Below are positions 17,715 to 24,512 of a stretch of 27,512 bases of DNA, in pieces. Below the pieces are notes generated by a model. The model was given only the letters and a program-made list of their open reading frames with translations. It was not told where the DNA came from and did not search any database. Location of the stretch: the IMG/VR virus record IMGVR_UViG_3300025168_000518, positions 1 through 27,512 of that record; one strand, 5' to 3'. Source of the stretch: a virus. A program made the position numbers and the translations under genes. Position 1 is the first letter of the stretch, and every line of letters begins with the position of its first letter.

Positions 17715-18129
17715 TGTCGCCCTGCAACTGAGAAATAACTGCTCCTCTAATTACTTGGGCTGCGGCAGCTCTAACTGCTGGAATTTTTGAATTTGCAAAC
17801 AAGTCCATAGCGTTATCTATTGCAGTTGCTCGTTGTTGTTCTAATTCTGTAATAGGAGGAGCTTGAACTCCCATACCTTGACCAAATGGTAAACCATCAC
17901 TAGCTAATCCACCTTGATTAGTAGAGTTAGCTACAAAGTCTCCAATGCCACCTAAGCTTAAACTTCCAGGAGCTTGCGGAGCTATTCTTTGAGCTCCAGC
18001 ACCAGGTAATGGATTATCTCCTTGTACTCCTAAAGACATACCAGCATTAGCTGCCATGTTTTCTATTTGTTGTTTACCACCAGAAGGCAAACCACCTAAG
18101 TCAGTAATCTGTGACGGTCCTTCAGACAT
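17707..18129 (-). CDS. Small Gly/Pro/Gln-rich protein after the portal (140 aa)
   Basis: The product begins MSEGPSQITDLGGLPSGG. The first 90 residues are Gly/Pro/Ala/Gln-rich and look disordered. The last 45 form a plausible amphipathic helix (LEQQRATAIDNAMDLFANSK) and a second short helix (PAVRAAAAQVIRGAVISQL). One base separates its start from the portal stop, and it overlaps the giant gene by 8 nt, so it is translated as part of the same operon. It may help assemble the portal or internal core. No family is recognised; the composition is shared with the Gly/Pro/Gln-rich C-terminus of the portal. Confidence 0.7.
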   Translation of the reverse strand: MSEGPSQITDLGGLPSGGKQQIENMAANAGMSLGVQGDNPLPGAGAQRIAPQAPGSLSLGGIGDFVANSTNQGGLASDGLPFGQGMGVQAPPITELEQQRATAIDNAMDLFANSKIPAVRAAAAQVIRGAVISQLQGDNE

Positions 18130-18130
18130 A

Positions 18131-19900
18131 TTAACCTCCTATACCTAATGCTCCTAAAGAAGGCAAACTAGCAGCTTCAGGTGGTAATTGTCCACCTTGC
18201 GGTAAACCACCTTGCGGTAAACCACCTTGCGGCGGACCACCAGGAGCTGCACCTTGCGGTAAAGCTTGTTCTTCAGGTTGCAAATCTTCTAACAATTTAT
18301 TTACTACTTCATTTAAATCTACATTTTCTTTGCCCATGTTTTGCAACAGTTGAGCTGCAATCTGTACATTACCTTGAGCAGCTTGTTGGTAAATACCTTC
18401 CATCAGAGAATCTGTTACTCTCTGTCTCACAATTCTCACTTCTTCCCTAGAAGGGTCTTCTAAGAAATCCATTTCATCTCTTGCAGTCTCTCTGGATATT
18501 AAATTTTGATTAAGATTCATAGCAAGTCGCATTTCTCTGTTAGATGGATCTGTTCCAGCACCAATACCGTACCTGACATTGTTGTCATAATGACCTGCAA
18601 TATCTCTTGACGGTATAAAAATTTCTGGTTTCTTTCTGTCAGCTGCATCTCCGTGAATAGTTTTTTCTCCATCACAGTAATGCTCATCAAAAGCTAACAA
18701 TATTTGCGTAGCTTTTTCTAAGAACGTTTCAAACTGTTTATGTGCTAAAGCAAGTCGTGCATCAATTTGTCCCATAGATGCTTCAATACCACGAGCAGAA
18801 ACAATACTTGCACCTGGATCACCACTAAGTTGACCAGGAAAAGATGCTTGCGAACGTGCTTCAGAAGCAAGTCGTCCAATTAAATCTTTTGCATCGAAGT
18901 GACTACGAGATTGCATTCTCTCCATACGAGCTTCAGGACTTCTTCCGTGTATTACGGCACCAGGACCGAAGTCATCTGGATTCATAACATCATACTCGAA
19001 CACAGGTGGATAGACTTCTTCTTCAGAACTTGTGATTGTAAGAGTCATTAACCTGTGCATTGTTCGTAGTATGTGTCTCGTTTGATCAAATATTCCCCTG
19101 CATTGTCCGTCAAAAGACGGAACTGATACTTCAACAACAGGTACTTTACCAAGCTTATTCTTTTCTTCTGTAAGAATAATGCCTGTTCTTTTTTGCATAC
19201 CTTCTCTTGACGCATCAGCAATCATGTGTATATATTTATCAGGGAAAAACCAAAACCATTCCTCTACTTCTGTAATCTTAGGATCTAAGACTCCTCTAGC
19301 AGCAGGATATTGTTTAAGGATAACGTCTGTAGATACTTTTTTAGCTACCAATAATTCAATGATATTTCCTTTAGTATCTTTAATTGGATAGCAATATCTA
19401 GGGTCTAATCGTTGTAGATAAGGATCTCTTTTAGCAGGGTCTTCGGAAAAATCAGCCCAAACACCACAATATGCTGCTCCAGCTCCTGCGTAATCGCCCC
19501 ACCATTGAGCCATAAGCTCATTAATGTTAGAACTTGACCATAGTTCTTTTGTTCTACGCTCTCTTTTTCTTGCAGCTCTTTCGCCGCCTTTTAAATCTTT
19601 ATTAACAGGTACAGGAATTCTTACGGATGGAATGACTGCACCACCAATAGCAGACCAATGGTGTATACCCATTTCTATAATATTTGCAACAGAAGGAGCT
19701 TCAGCAGTTGCAGTTAAGTTAGCCCAAAGCATGTGCCACTCTCCATTAACAACAGTTGTTATTTCTTTTACTCGTTCTTTCCACTCAGCATGTGTTTCAA
19801 TTAATTGATTTCTCCTGTCCCAATATTGTTGTGACGGAGATAAGTTTCTACCTGCTGAACTTGCATTTTCTAAAGGTGTACCAAAATTTAAGTTGCTCAT
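18131..19900 (-). CDS. Portal protein (589 aa)
   Basis: A twelve-fold portal ring is expected directly after the large terminase. The protein is 589 residues, in the normal range, begins MSNLNFGTPLENASSAGRN and has the helical stem and mixed wing composition of portals. Motifs include YLQRLDPRYCYPIKD, VEEWFWFFPDKYI and a long helix with GIEASMGQIDARLALAHKQFETFLEKA. The C-terminus (about 530-589) is low-complexity, with PQGGL repeated in tandem. It forms the channel for DNA entry and exit and docks the terminase. Its ATG overlaps the terminase TGA (ATGA). I assign it by position, length and general pattern, not by a single signature. Confidence 0.92.
   Translation of the reverse strand: MSNLNFGTPLENASSAGRNLSPSQQYWDRRNQLIETHAEWKERVKEITTVVNGEWHMLWANLTATAEAPSVANIIEMGIHHWSAIGGAVIPSVRIPVPVNKDLKGGERAARKRERRTKELWSSSNINELMAQWWGDYAGAGAAYCGVWADFSEDPAKRDPYLQRLDPRYCYPIKDTKGNIIELLVAKKVSTDVILKQYPAARGVLDPKITEVEEWFWFFPDKYIHMIADASREGMQKRTGIILTEEKNKLGKVPVVEVSVPSFDGQCRGIFDQTRHILRTMHRLMTLTITSSEEEVYPPVFEYDVMNPDDFGPGAVIHGRSPEARMERMQSRSHFDAKDLIGRLASEARSQASFPGQLSGDPGASIVSARGIEASMGQIDARLALAHKQFETFLEKATQILLAFDEHYCDGEKTIHGDAADRKKPEIFIPSRDIAGHYDNNVRYGIGAGTDPSNREMRLAMNLNQNLISRETARDEMDFLEDPSREEVRIVRQRVTDSLMEGIYQQAAQGNVQIAAQLLQNMGKENVDLNEVVNKLLEDLQPEEQALPQGAAPGGPPQGGLPQGGLPQGGQLPPEAASLPSLGALGIGG
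18186..18236 (-). repeat. Tandem 15-bp repeat in the portal 3' end
   Basis: The 15-base unit CCACCTTGCGGTAAA appears about three times in direct succession (last copy ends CGGCGG). On the coding strand it encodes the PQGGL repeats of the portal C-terminus. It is a short in-frame minisatellite that could expand or contract by slippage without breaking the gene. Confidence 0.85.
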
Positions 19901-21807
19901 TTATTCCTTGTAAACATTCTATCTCTTATAATAGGCGGAATATTTCGTCTTGACACGACTTTTGTTAAATCTACACTAAAAAATGAAGAATTCTTACATT
20001 CTCCATTTGCAATCCACAAAGCGATCAAAGCGTCTTGTTGTTTCGCCCAAGGAAATACTAGCATATCATCTATCAATGGTTCAAGTTTTGTTTTATCTTG
20101 TACGGTAGCTGAAGGGAAAGCTATTAAGCCACTATAAAATAATGATTGCATAGCACCTACGCCATACTCTTCATCCCATTTAGATCCTCGTTTTTTACCA
20201 GCACCAGTTGTTATATGTTGTATCATTCTAGTACCTGCCCATTCAGCACGTTGTTTCACAGTATCATCTCCTAAGATAGTTGGAGCAAAGTTTGTTTCTA
20301 TAACTGTATAAGCAACTCTATGGTCTTTATACTTCTCCCAGAACTCATACATTAATTTATTTCTGACACCAGTAGCACCTAATCTAAATCCTACAAAAAT
20401 GTCAACAACAGTTCTCACCCCTGTTTGAGGATTGTACGCAAGCAAAATTGATGCAGCCCTACCAGTCGTTGCTGGATCAATACCAAGTATTAAAATTTCT
20501 TCAGGATACACTTGACCAATACTCCGAGAAGAACCTAACTCTAAAGCATTGTCTATAAGTTCTTGCTTAAAAATACCTTCTTCGTTTTGTACATCTTGTT
20601 GTTGGTACACAAGTTTCCACCTGAGCGGATCTCTAGAAGATATCTCATTTCGTATGTCTCTTAGTCCAGGTATAAAAACTTCTGTATCAATTGTTTCATC
20701 ATGTTCCCATTTGCCATCTAAAGACCAATACTCGCTCCAATTAGCTTTTTCCTTGTCAGTATGTTCATCTAAAATTGCAGGTATAGAAACATGTTTAAAT
20801 ATTCTATGTTCTTTCCAAGATTCTTTCCATTGTCCATAATTATCTAGTGGGTGAATTCTTGTACCATTGACTAAGGTTTGTCCTCTCTGTGCCCTAGACC
20901 TTGCCTCCTGCGTAAACCATTCGTCAATTCTTCTACGCCTAACATCAGTCTGTTGATTCTCTAAGGTCAAAGCATCATCAAGAATAAGCAAGTCAAGTCG
21001 TGATCCATATATCTGTTTACCAACAGACAAAGCTTGTACGGTCGGATCTCTTTCTCCAGACTTTCTTTGTCGTATGGTTATCTGGTCTTTAGACCAGCCA
21101 AAACCGTCAGCTTTTTGTGATTTAAATCCGTTAAAATCTTCTATTAGATTTCTTTCGCAGCCTTCATAAAGATGCGGGTCAACTAAATATCTTTTAATTC
21201 TACCTAACAAGTCTTGTGCCTTTTCCCCAGACTTCGTAACCAGGGCAATTCGAATGTCTGGGTTTTGGCACATTTTATATATTGGATACCACAAAGCTGA
21301 TAACGTAGATTTACCAGACTCAGGATGCCCTAAAACTAAAACAAGTCTTCCTGTAGGATCAGCTAGATTTTTTTCTATCTCAAATTGATGCGGAGCAAAC
21401 TCAACGTTAAAATATAATTTGCAAAATTCAGAAAAGGACATATTCGATAAATCGGGGTAGGAATCCTTAACCGCATCACCAGATCTAATTTGTCGTGCTT
21501 CAGCAGCCCAGTCCTTATGTCGCTGCGAGTTTTCTTCCCACCATTTCCTTGTAACACCGATACGCTTACAAGCTTCCGTGTAGGTGAGTCCGTACCTAAT
21601 ACATTCCAGGAAAGACTCCATAGCCCATGCTTTCCAAAGACTTGTACCCTTTTTTGCTGGCGGTGGAGGTAAATATACTTCTGCATCTTTATCGAATTGA
21701 AAAACTTCATTGTTGGCTCCAAATATTTGTGCCTTAACTTTTGCCCTATCAGACAACAAATCGGCATCAGATCTTTTAGGTCTACCTGCTTTTACTTCAT
21801 CGGTCAT
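19897..21807 (-). CDS. terL: Terminase large subunit with an extra N-terminal helix-turn-helix region (636 aa)
   Basis: The ATPase domain (about 130-400) holds Walker A GHPESGKST (160-168) and Walker B LLILDD (273-278). The RNase H-like nuclease (about 435-600) shows GIDPATTG with D444, VIETN with E504 and KQQDALIAL with D592, the three acidic positions. Together they pump DNA into the procapsid and cut the concatemer. Residues about 66-102 (ECIRYGLTYTEACKRIGVTR then KWWEENSQ) look like a helix-turn-helix, as in small terminase subunits or transposase-type regulators. No separate small terminase gene is visible next to it. The gene is followed by the portal with an ATGA overlap. Length is at the upper end for TerL because of the 120-residue N-terminal extension. 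Confidence 0.97.
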   Translation of the reverse strand: MTDEVKAGRPKRSDADLLSDRAKVKAQIFGANNEVFQFDKDAEVYLPPPPAKKGTSLWKAWAMESFLECIRYGLTYTEACKRIGVTRKWWEENSQRHKDWAAEARQIRSGDAVKDSYPDLSNMSFSEFCKLYFNVEFAPHQFEIEKNLADPTGRLVLVLGHPESGKSTLSALWYPIYKMCQNPDIRIALVTKSGEKAQDLLGRIKRYLVDPHLYEGCERNLIEDFNGFKSQKADGFGWSKDQITIRQRKSGERDPTVQALSVGKQIYGSRLDLLILDDALTLENQQTDVRRRRIDEWFTQEARSRAQRGQTLVNGTRIHPLDNYGQWKESWKEHRIFKHVSIPAILDEHTDKEKANWSEYWSLDGKWEHDETIDTEVFIPGLRDIRNEISSRDPLRWKLVYQQQDVQNEEGIFKQELIDNALELGSSRSIGQVYPEEILILGIDPATTGRAASILLAYNPQTGVRTVVDIFVGFRLGATGVRNKLMYEFWEKYKDHRVAYTVIETNFAPTILGDDTVKQRAEWAGTRMIQHITTGAGKKRGSKWDEEYGVGAMQSLFYSGLIAFPSATVQDKTKLEPLIDDMLVFPWAKQQDALIALWIANGECKNSSFFSVDLTKVVSRRNIPPIIRDRMFTRNK

Positions 21808-21822
21808 AAAATTACTATAACA

Positions 21823-21948
21823 CTAAGTTTTAGCTTTACGCCAGGTATTAGACAAGATATCTCGACAAGACCTACACATCCCTTTTTTAATGTCTGAAGG
21901 TAAGCCAAACACGTTAATCTGTTTTACACCACAACTTCGGCATCTCAT
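21823..21948 (-). CDS. Zinc-ribbon microprotein (41 aa)
   Basis: This short frame begins MRCRSCGVKQINVFGLPSDI and continues to GMCRSCRDILSNTWRKAKT. Four cysteines form two CxxC knuckles (C3/C6 and C26/C29) spaced 19 residues apart, the geometry of a zinc ribbon. The C-terminus is basic. Its ATG overlaps the TGA of the ATPase gene (ATGA), and GAGGAGG stands just upstream, so translation coupling and a good ribosome site both support it. It fills most of the gap before the terminase. It may bind nucleic acid or a partner in replication, transcription or packaging; a specific role cannot be read from the sequence. Confidence 0.78.
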   Translation of the reverse strand: MRCRSCGVKQINVFGLPSDIKKGMCRSCRDILSNTWRKAKT

Positions 21949-23039
21949 TCGTCCTCCTCTAACAGAGACTCCTGTACCTGTTCAACTCTAGGAACAGGTC
22001 TAGAAGTTTCACTCTCTATTATATCCCAACCTTCCTTAGTTACACTATATTGTTTAGATCTTCCTTCACCAGTTTGCTCTACAAGCTCTTCTCTGATAAG
22101 CTGAGCCTTTGGACGTTCAAAGCGACCTCCGTCCATATTTGCAGCTTCTCTCCAAGCTTTATTAAAGAACTTCTCTCCTCTGTGTGTTGTAATGTCTCCT
22201 AAAGCTTTTAGTAAGGAGTAATCTCTTGCTTTTACACCTTCTTGGTACGCAGTCAAACCTGCGGAGCCACTCTCTTGGTCAGCAGTCAACATAAGGGACC
22301 ATGGCTTAAATGGTTCAGCATCCTTTTGCTTAGTGCATTCCATTTCAATAAAGCCAGAGTCTTGTCCACGTGCAGTTAAGTGAATCGTTGTATCTGCTGA
22401 TGCTCGTATAACAGAAGATCCTCTCATGCTTTCTCCAGATTTTGTGTCGTGGTGTATCGCTAGTACGGCTGCATTAAAGTTTTGCCTTAGTGTATCTATC
22501 ATAGCCACCACTTGACCCATATCTTGTTGTAGGTTTTCATTAGCACCAACGGTACATCTCTGCAACGTATCAATAACAATAAGTCCTGGGTCCACAGATT
22601 CAACTAGGTCAAGAAAATCCAGTTGCTCAGTTGTAGGAAGTTTTCCTGGTGGAGCAAATAAGGGTACTGCGCTCGTGTAATAGAAGACAGGTGGAAATAT
22701 GGAGGCATTTCTCCTATTCTTCCAAGCGGTTACACGAGCACCTAAGTACCCAACTCCTTCGGCTAGGACATATAAAACTGTGGTCTTTTGTGTCTTCTTA
22801 CCAAACCATGTCCAACCGTTAGCTATGGTGTTAGCCCAGTCTAATGCTAAAAATGTTTTTCCGACACCTGCATCAGAGTGCAACACCGTAAAGCCCTCTT
22901 CCATAATAAAATCCTCAATAAGCCATTCAGGTGGTTTGAGCTTGGTAACGTCTTCGCCTTTGAGGACTTTTAACTGTCGATAGTTATCTGCCTGCCGATG
23001 ATGCTTTAATAAAAGCTTTAGTCTCTCTGGTATAATCAT
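21945..23039 (-). CDS. RecA-fold replication ATPase, RepA/DnaB-type helicase-like (364 aa)
   Basis: A RecA/AAA_25-type core spans about residues 35-260. Walker A is SDAGVGKT (55-62), Walker B is LIVID (153-157), and an AIHHD motif lies at 194-198, as in RepA-like hexameric helicases. Residues about 280-345 (KFFNKAWREAANMDGGRF, then KAQLIREEL and SKQYSVTKEGW) fit a winged-helix domain that could bind DNA. The predicted role is ATP-driven DNA unwinding or helicase loading in phage replication. It starts with GGAGGAAT before the ATG at 23037-23039 and is the first gene of the leftward block, downstream of a dense inverted-repeat cluster that may be its origin or operator. A cytosolic enzyme is expected; no membrane segment is seen. 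Confidence 0.87.
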   Translation of the reverse strand: MIIPERLKLLLKHHRQADNYRQLKVLKGEDVTKLKPPEWLIEDFIMEEGFTVLHSDAGVGKTFLALDWANTIANGWTWFGKKTQKTTVLYVLAEGVGYLGARVTAWKNRRNASIFPPVFYYTSAVPLFAPPGKLPTTEQLDFLDLVESVDPGLIVIDTLQRCTVGANENLQQDMGQVVAMIDTLRQNFNAAVLAIHHDTKSGESMRGSSVIRASADTTIHLTARGQDSGFIEMECTKQKDAEPFKPWSLMLTADQESGSAGLTAYQEGVKARDYSLLKALGDITTHRGEKFFNKAWREAANMDGGRFERPKAQLIREELVEQTGEGRSKQYSVTKEGWDIIESETSRPVPRVEQVQESLLEEDE

Positions 23040-23080
23040 ATTCCTCCATATTCGTATTGTTATACTACAACACCTGTAAT

Positions 23081-23268
23081 TTTAGTCCAACAGATTTGGA
23101 CTAAAAGTTAGTCCAAAGGCATCTGGACTAACTTACACAAATGTTTACCTATGTTTCTTGTTTAGTCCAGGTGCTATAAGGGTTTTTAAGAATGCCAAAG
23201 TTAGTCCACTTATGTCCACTCTTTAGAGTGGACTAAGGGACTAATGGGACTCTGTTTAGGGGACTTAG
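23081..23268. repeat. TTAGTCCA / TGGACTAA inverted-repeat cluster (candidate origin iterons or operators)
   Basis: In under 190 bases an 8-9-mer recurs in both directions. First pair: TTTAGTCCA 23081-23089 and TGGACTAAA 23097-23105. Second pair: arms of 11 bp, 23105-23115 and 23124-23134. A lone TTTAGTCCA stands at 23161-23169. A further TTAGTCCACT (23201-23210) pairs with AGTGGACTAA (23227-23236), and GTCCACTC/GAGTGGAC (23214-23221/23226-23233) makes a tighter hairpin. Degenerate GGGACTAA and GGGACT copies follow to about 23268. The cluster lies 42 bases before the ATPase start. Such arrays are typical of replication initiator or repressor sites. No known initiator box is recognised. Confidence 0.8.
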
Positions 23269-23273
23269 TAAAG

Positions 23274-23292
23274 GATATATGATCAATATATC
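23274..23292. other. AT-rich perfect hairpin beside the repeat cluster
   Basis: GATATAT (23274-23280) and ATATATC (23286-23292) are separated by GATCA. The stretch 23270-23335 is AT-rich and could serve as a melting element next to the repeats. I see nothing else of note between 23293 and 23370. Confidence 0.4.
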
Positions 23293-23372
23293 TATTAATC
23301 AGTCTATATATAGGTTTTTGAGAGTTTTTAAGGGTTTTCGCAAAATTAATGTGGGGACTTTCCTTAGGTTAG

Positions 23373-23439
23373 GGAAGGGGCTTCTTATGTTTGTCGTTTG
23401 TCTTGTTCTCTCGATTGGTGTACTAAGAAGGCCCCTTCC
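23373..23439. other. Long inverted repeat GGAAGGGG...CCCCTTCC
   Basis: Arms of 15 bp, 23373-23387 and 23424-23439, pair fully with one bulged G and enclose 36 bases. Neither strand has a following U-run, so it is not an ordinary terminator. It could be an RNA element in the leader of the ATPase operon or a protein site. A second pair, GTAAACAA (23443-23450) and TTGTTTAC (23471-23478), stands next to it. Confidence 0.55.
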
Positions 23440-23481
23440 ATTGTAAACAATGTCGGTCGTGCCTCCCTCGTTGTTTACTAA

Positions 23482-23510
23482 AGCAAGAAAAGGAAAAAAA
23501 AACATATATA
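23482..23510 (-). repeat. Purine-tract repeat, left copy (AGCAAGAAAAGG plus nine A, then ATATATATA)
   Basis: The 21-base identity AGCAAGAAAAGG-A9 is followed by CATATATATA. The same 21 bases followed by TATATATATA stand in reverse orientation at 25069-25100. Read leftward, this copy is an AT palindrome followed by T9, so it may also be the 3' end of a leftward transcript through the structured RNA. Alternatively it is a promoter-type AT/T-tract element in front of the ATPase operon. Confidence 0.7.
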
Positions 23511-23529
23511 TACGTATCGCCATTTATAA

Positions 23530-23673
23530 TTACTTTGTATGCACAAAGTAAAACAAAAGCAATTACTTTGAAAAGTAATCAAACCAAGTAAGATACAGTC
23601 TCGTAACTGCAGTACGAAACCTTTTATTAAAATAAAAGCTTTACCAAAACAACTTACTAAACAAGAGTTACGA
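23530..23673 (-). other. Cluster of small hairpins flanking the structured RNA
   Basis: Successive perfect stems are TTACTTTGT/ACAAAGTAA (23530-23538/23543-23551), ATTACTT/AAGTAAT (23562-23568/23573-23579) and CTTTTATT/AATAAAAG (23621-23628/23631-23638). AGTAAG/CTTACT (23587-23592/23653-23658) encloses the third. TCGTAACT (23601-23608) can pair with AGTTACGA (23666-23673), crossing the AGTAAG helix, which would be a pseudoknot, or it can fold locally on ACTGCAGT. These lie outside the long closing helix and probably form the 3' flank if the RNA is leftward. Confidence 0.55.
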
Positions 23674-23866
23674 CGCTGGAACCACACACGGTCATCCCAG
23701 AGTGGAAATTTCGCACTATATTGGTAACCCAAGCACTTTCAGATGATAGTCAACTGCGTAGGATGCCATGTATAAGTTCACCAAAACGGTGTTTTCGGAA
23801 CGGCAATCTACGAACGCAAGCGTTCTGTGAATCCAAAATCTTGTCCAAAGAGCACAATCTCTAAGC

Positions 23867-23891
23867 AGAAACGCTCGTAAACTCGCTGGCT
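23867..23891 (-). repeat. 25-nt capped-stem module, copy 1 (CTCG core)
   Basis: AGAAACG, a 12-base core CTCGTAAACTCG, then CTGGCT. The module caps a variable 11-bp stem (ATCTC-t-AAGCAG with CTGCTTGAGAT). The identical 25 bases recur at 24321-24345 on a different stem. Confidence 0.8.
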
Positions 23892-23958
23892 GCTTGAGAT
23901 AGTAGGACAGAATTTTGGTTTGCCTAAACAGAAAGCATGGCATCTTACAAGTCATAGT

Positions 23959-23983
23959 CGAAACGAACGCAAGCGTTCTGGCT
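23959..23983 (-). repeat. 25-nt capped-stem module, copy 2 (palindromic core)
   Basis: This copy has the same ends as the others except for one first-base change (C for A). The core is AACGCAAGCGTT, making the hairpin GAACG-CAAG-CGTTC (23965-23978). Its flanking stem is weak (CAAG/CTTG only). A related hairpin without the conserved ends lies at 23812-23825. Confidence 0.75.
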
Positions 23984-24004
23984 CCTTGACATTGGTTTCA
24001 ATTC

Positions 24005-24029
24005 AGAAACGAACGCAAGCGTTCTGGCT
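24005..24029 (-). repeat. 25-nt capped-stem module, copy 3 (palindromic core)
   Basis: AGAAACG, core AACGCAAGCGTT, CTGGCT. The flanks CAATTCAG (23999-24006) and CTGAATTG (24028-24035) pair perfectly and differ from the stems of the other copies. Confidence 0.8.
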
Positions 24030-24320
24030 GAATTGCAAATCCACTGACTATCATGTGAAAGCACTTGTGCTACCAATTAAAAAACTGTACAAAATCAGCA
24101 CGGAACTACAAAAACAACACAAAACTTTATTTTCCCGGACCCTAGAGTTAAAGCAAGTTTTAGCGCCAAGGCGTTGTCACTAAAACTTAAACTCTATCCG
24201 AAAAAAGAAAGTTTAACGTTGTTTTTCAAGTTACCTGAGCTAATGTTTGTCCCCGCGCGTTTTTGAGCAAGTCTATTAGTCAAGTCACCGAAAATCACTT
24301 TAGGATTCTTTTGGTTTTTT

Positions 24321-24345
24321 AGAAACGCTCGTAAACTCGCTGGCT
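24321..24345 (-). repeat. 25-nt capped-stem module, copy 4 (CTCG core)
   Basis: Identical to copy 1 over 25 bases. It is flanked by TTTTTAG (24316-24322) and CTAAAAA (24344-24350), then TTTTGG/CCAAAA further out. It forms one arm of a three-way junction with the GCAC/GTGC hairpin at 24365-24377. Confidence 0.8.
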
Positions 24346-24512
24346 AAAAACTCCAAAACAATCAGCACAGGCGGTGCAAAGCAATTTTCGCTGACTTGAC
24401 AAACTACTTACAAGATCGACGCAAGCGCCGAGTAAGTAGCGATCCGAAATTTCCAAACTGGGATAGACAGTGTGTTCAAAAATGAATATGCAAATATATA
24501 AAGGATATAATA

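Larger units (their letters stand above)
23684..24475 (-). ncRNA. Candidate large ornate structured RNA (about 790 nt)
   Basis: The stretch is closed end to end by 23684-23700 with 24458-24475 (16 bp, one mismatch, one bulge). Nested inside are 23720-23752/24045-24077 (28 of 33 Watson-Crick), 23762-23770/23936-23944, 23802-23806/23920-23924, 23833-23846/23905-23918 and 23857-23868/23890-23900. A second domain has 24110-24118/24218-24226, 24122-24128/24208-24214, 24143-24149/24190-24196 and 24155-24163/24180-24188. A third has 24279-24287/24392-24400, 24289-24295/24384-24390 and 24309-24314/24353-24358. A hairpin has 24404-24411/24432-24439. Five A-C oppositions on plus become G-U on minus against about one or two the other way, so leftward transcription is favoured. 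Frames inside look spurious. It resembles GOLLD or ROOL RNAs in size and context; identity is unproved. Confidence 0.68.

Noticed and set aside
23806-24030. Repeated 25-nt units as a CRISPR array
   Set aside because: Spacing is irregular (about 20 to 290 bases), the cores differ, there are only four copies, and no cas genes are present. The complementary flanks fit RNA stems better.
23660-24100. tRNA gene inside the structured region
   Set aside because: No cloverleaf with a T-loop GTTCRA-type motif and a 7-bp acceptor stem could be assembled on either strand.
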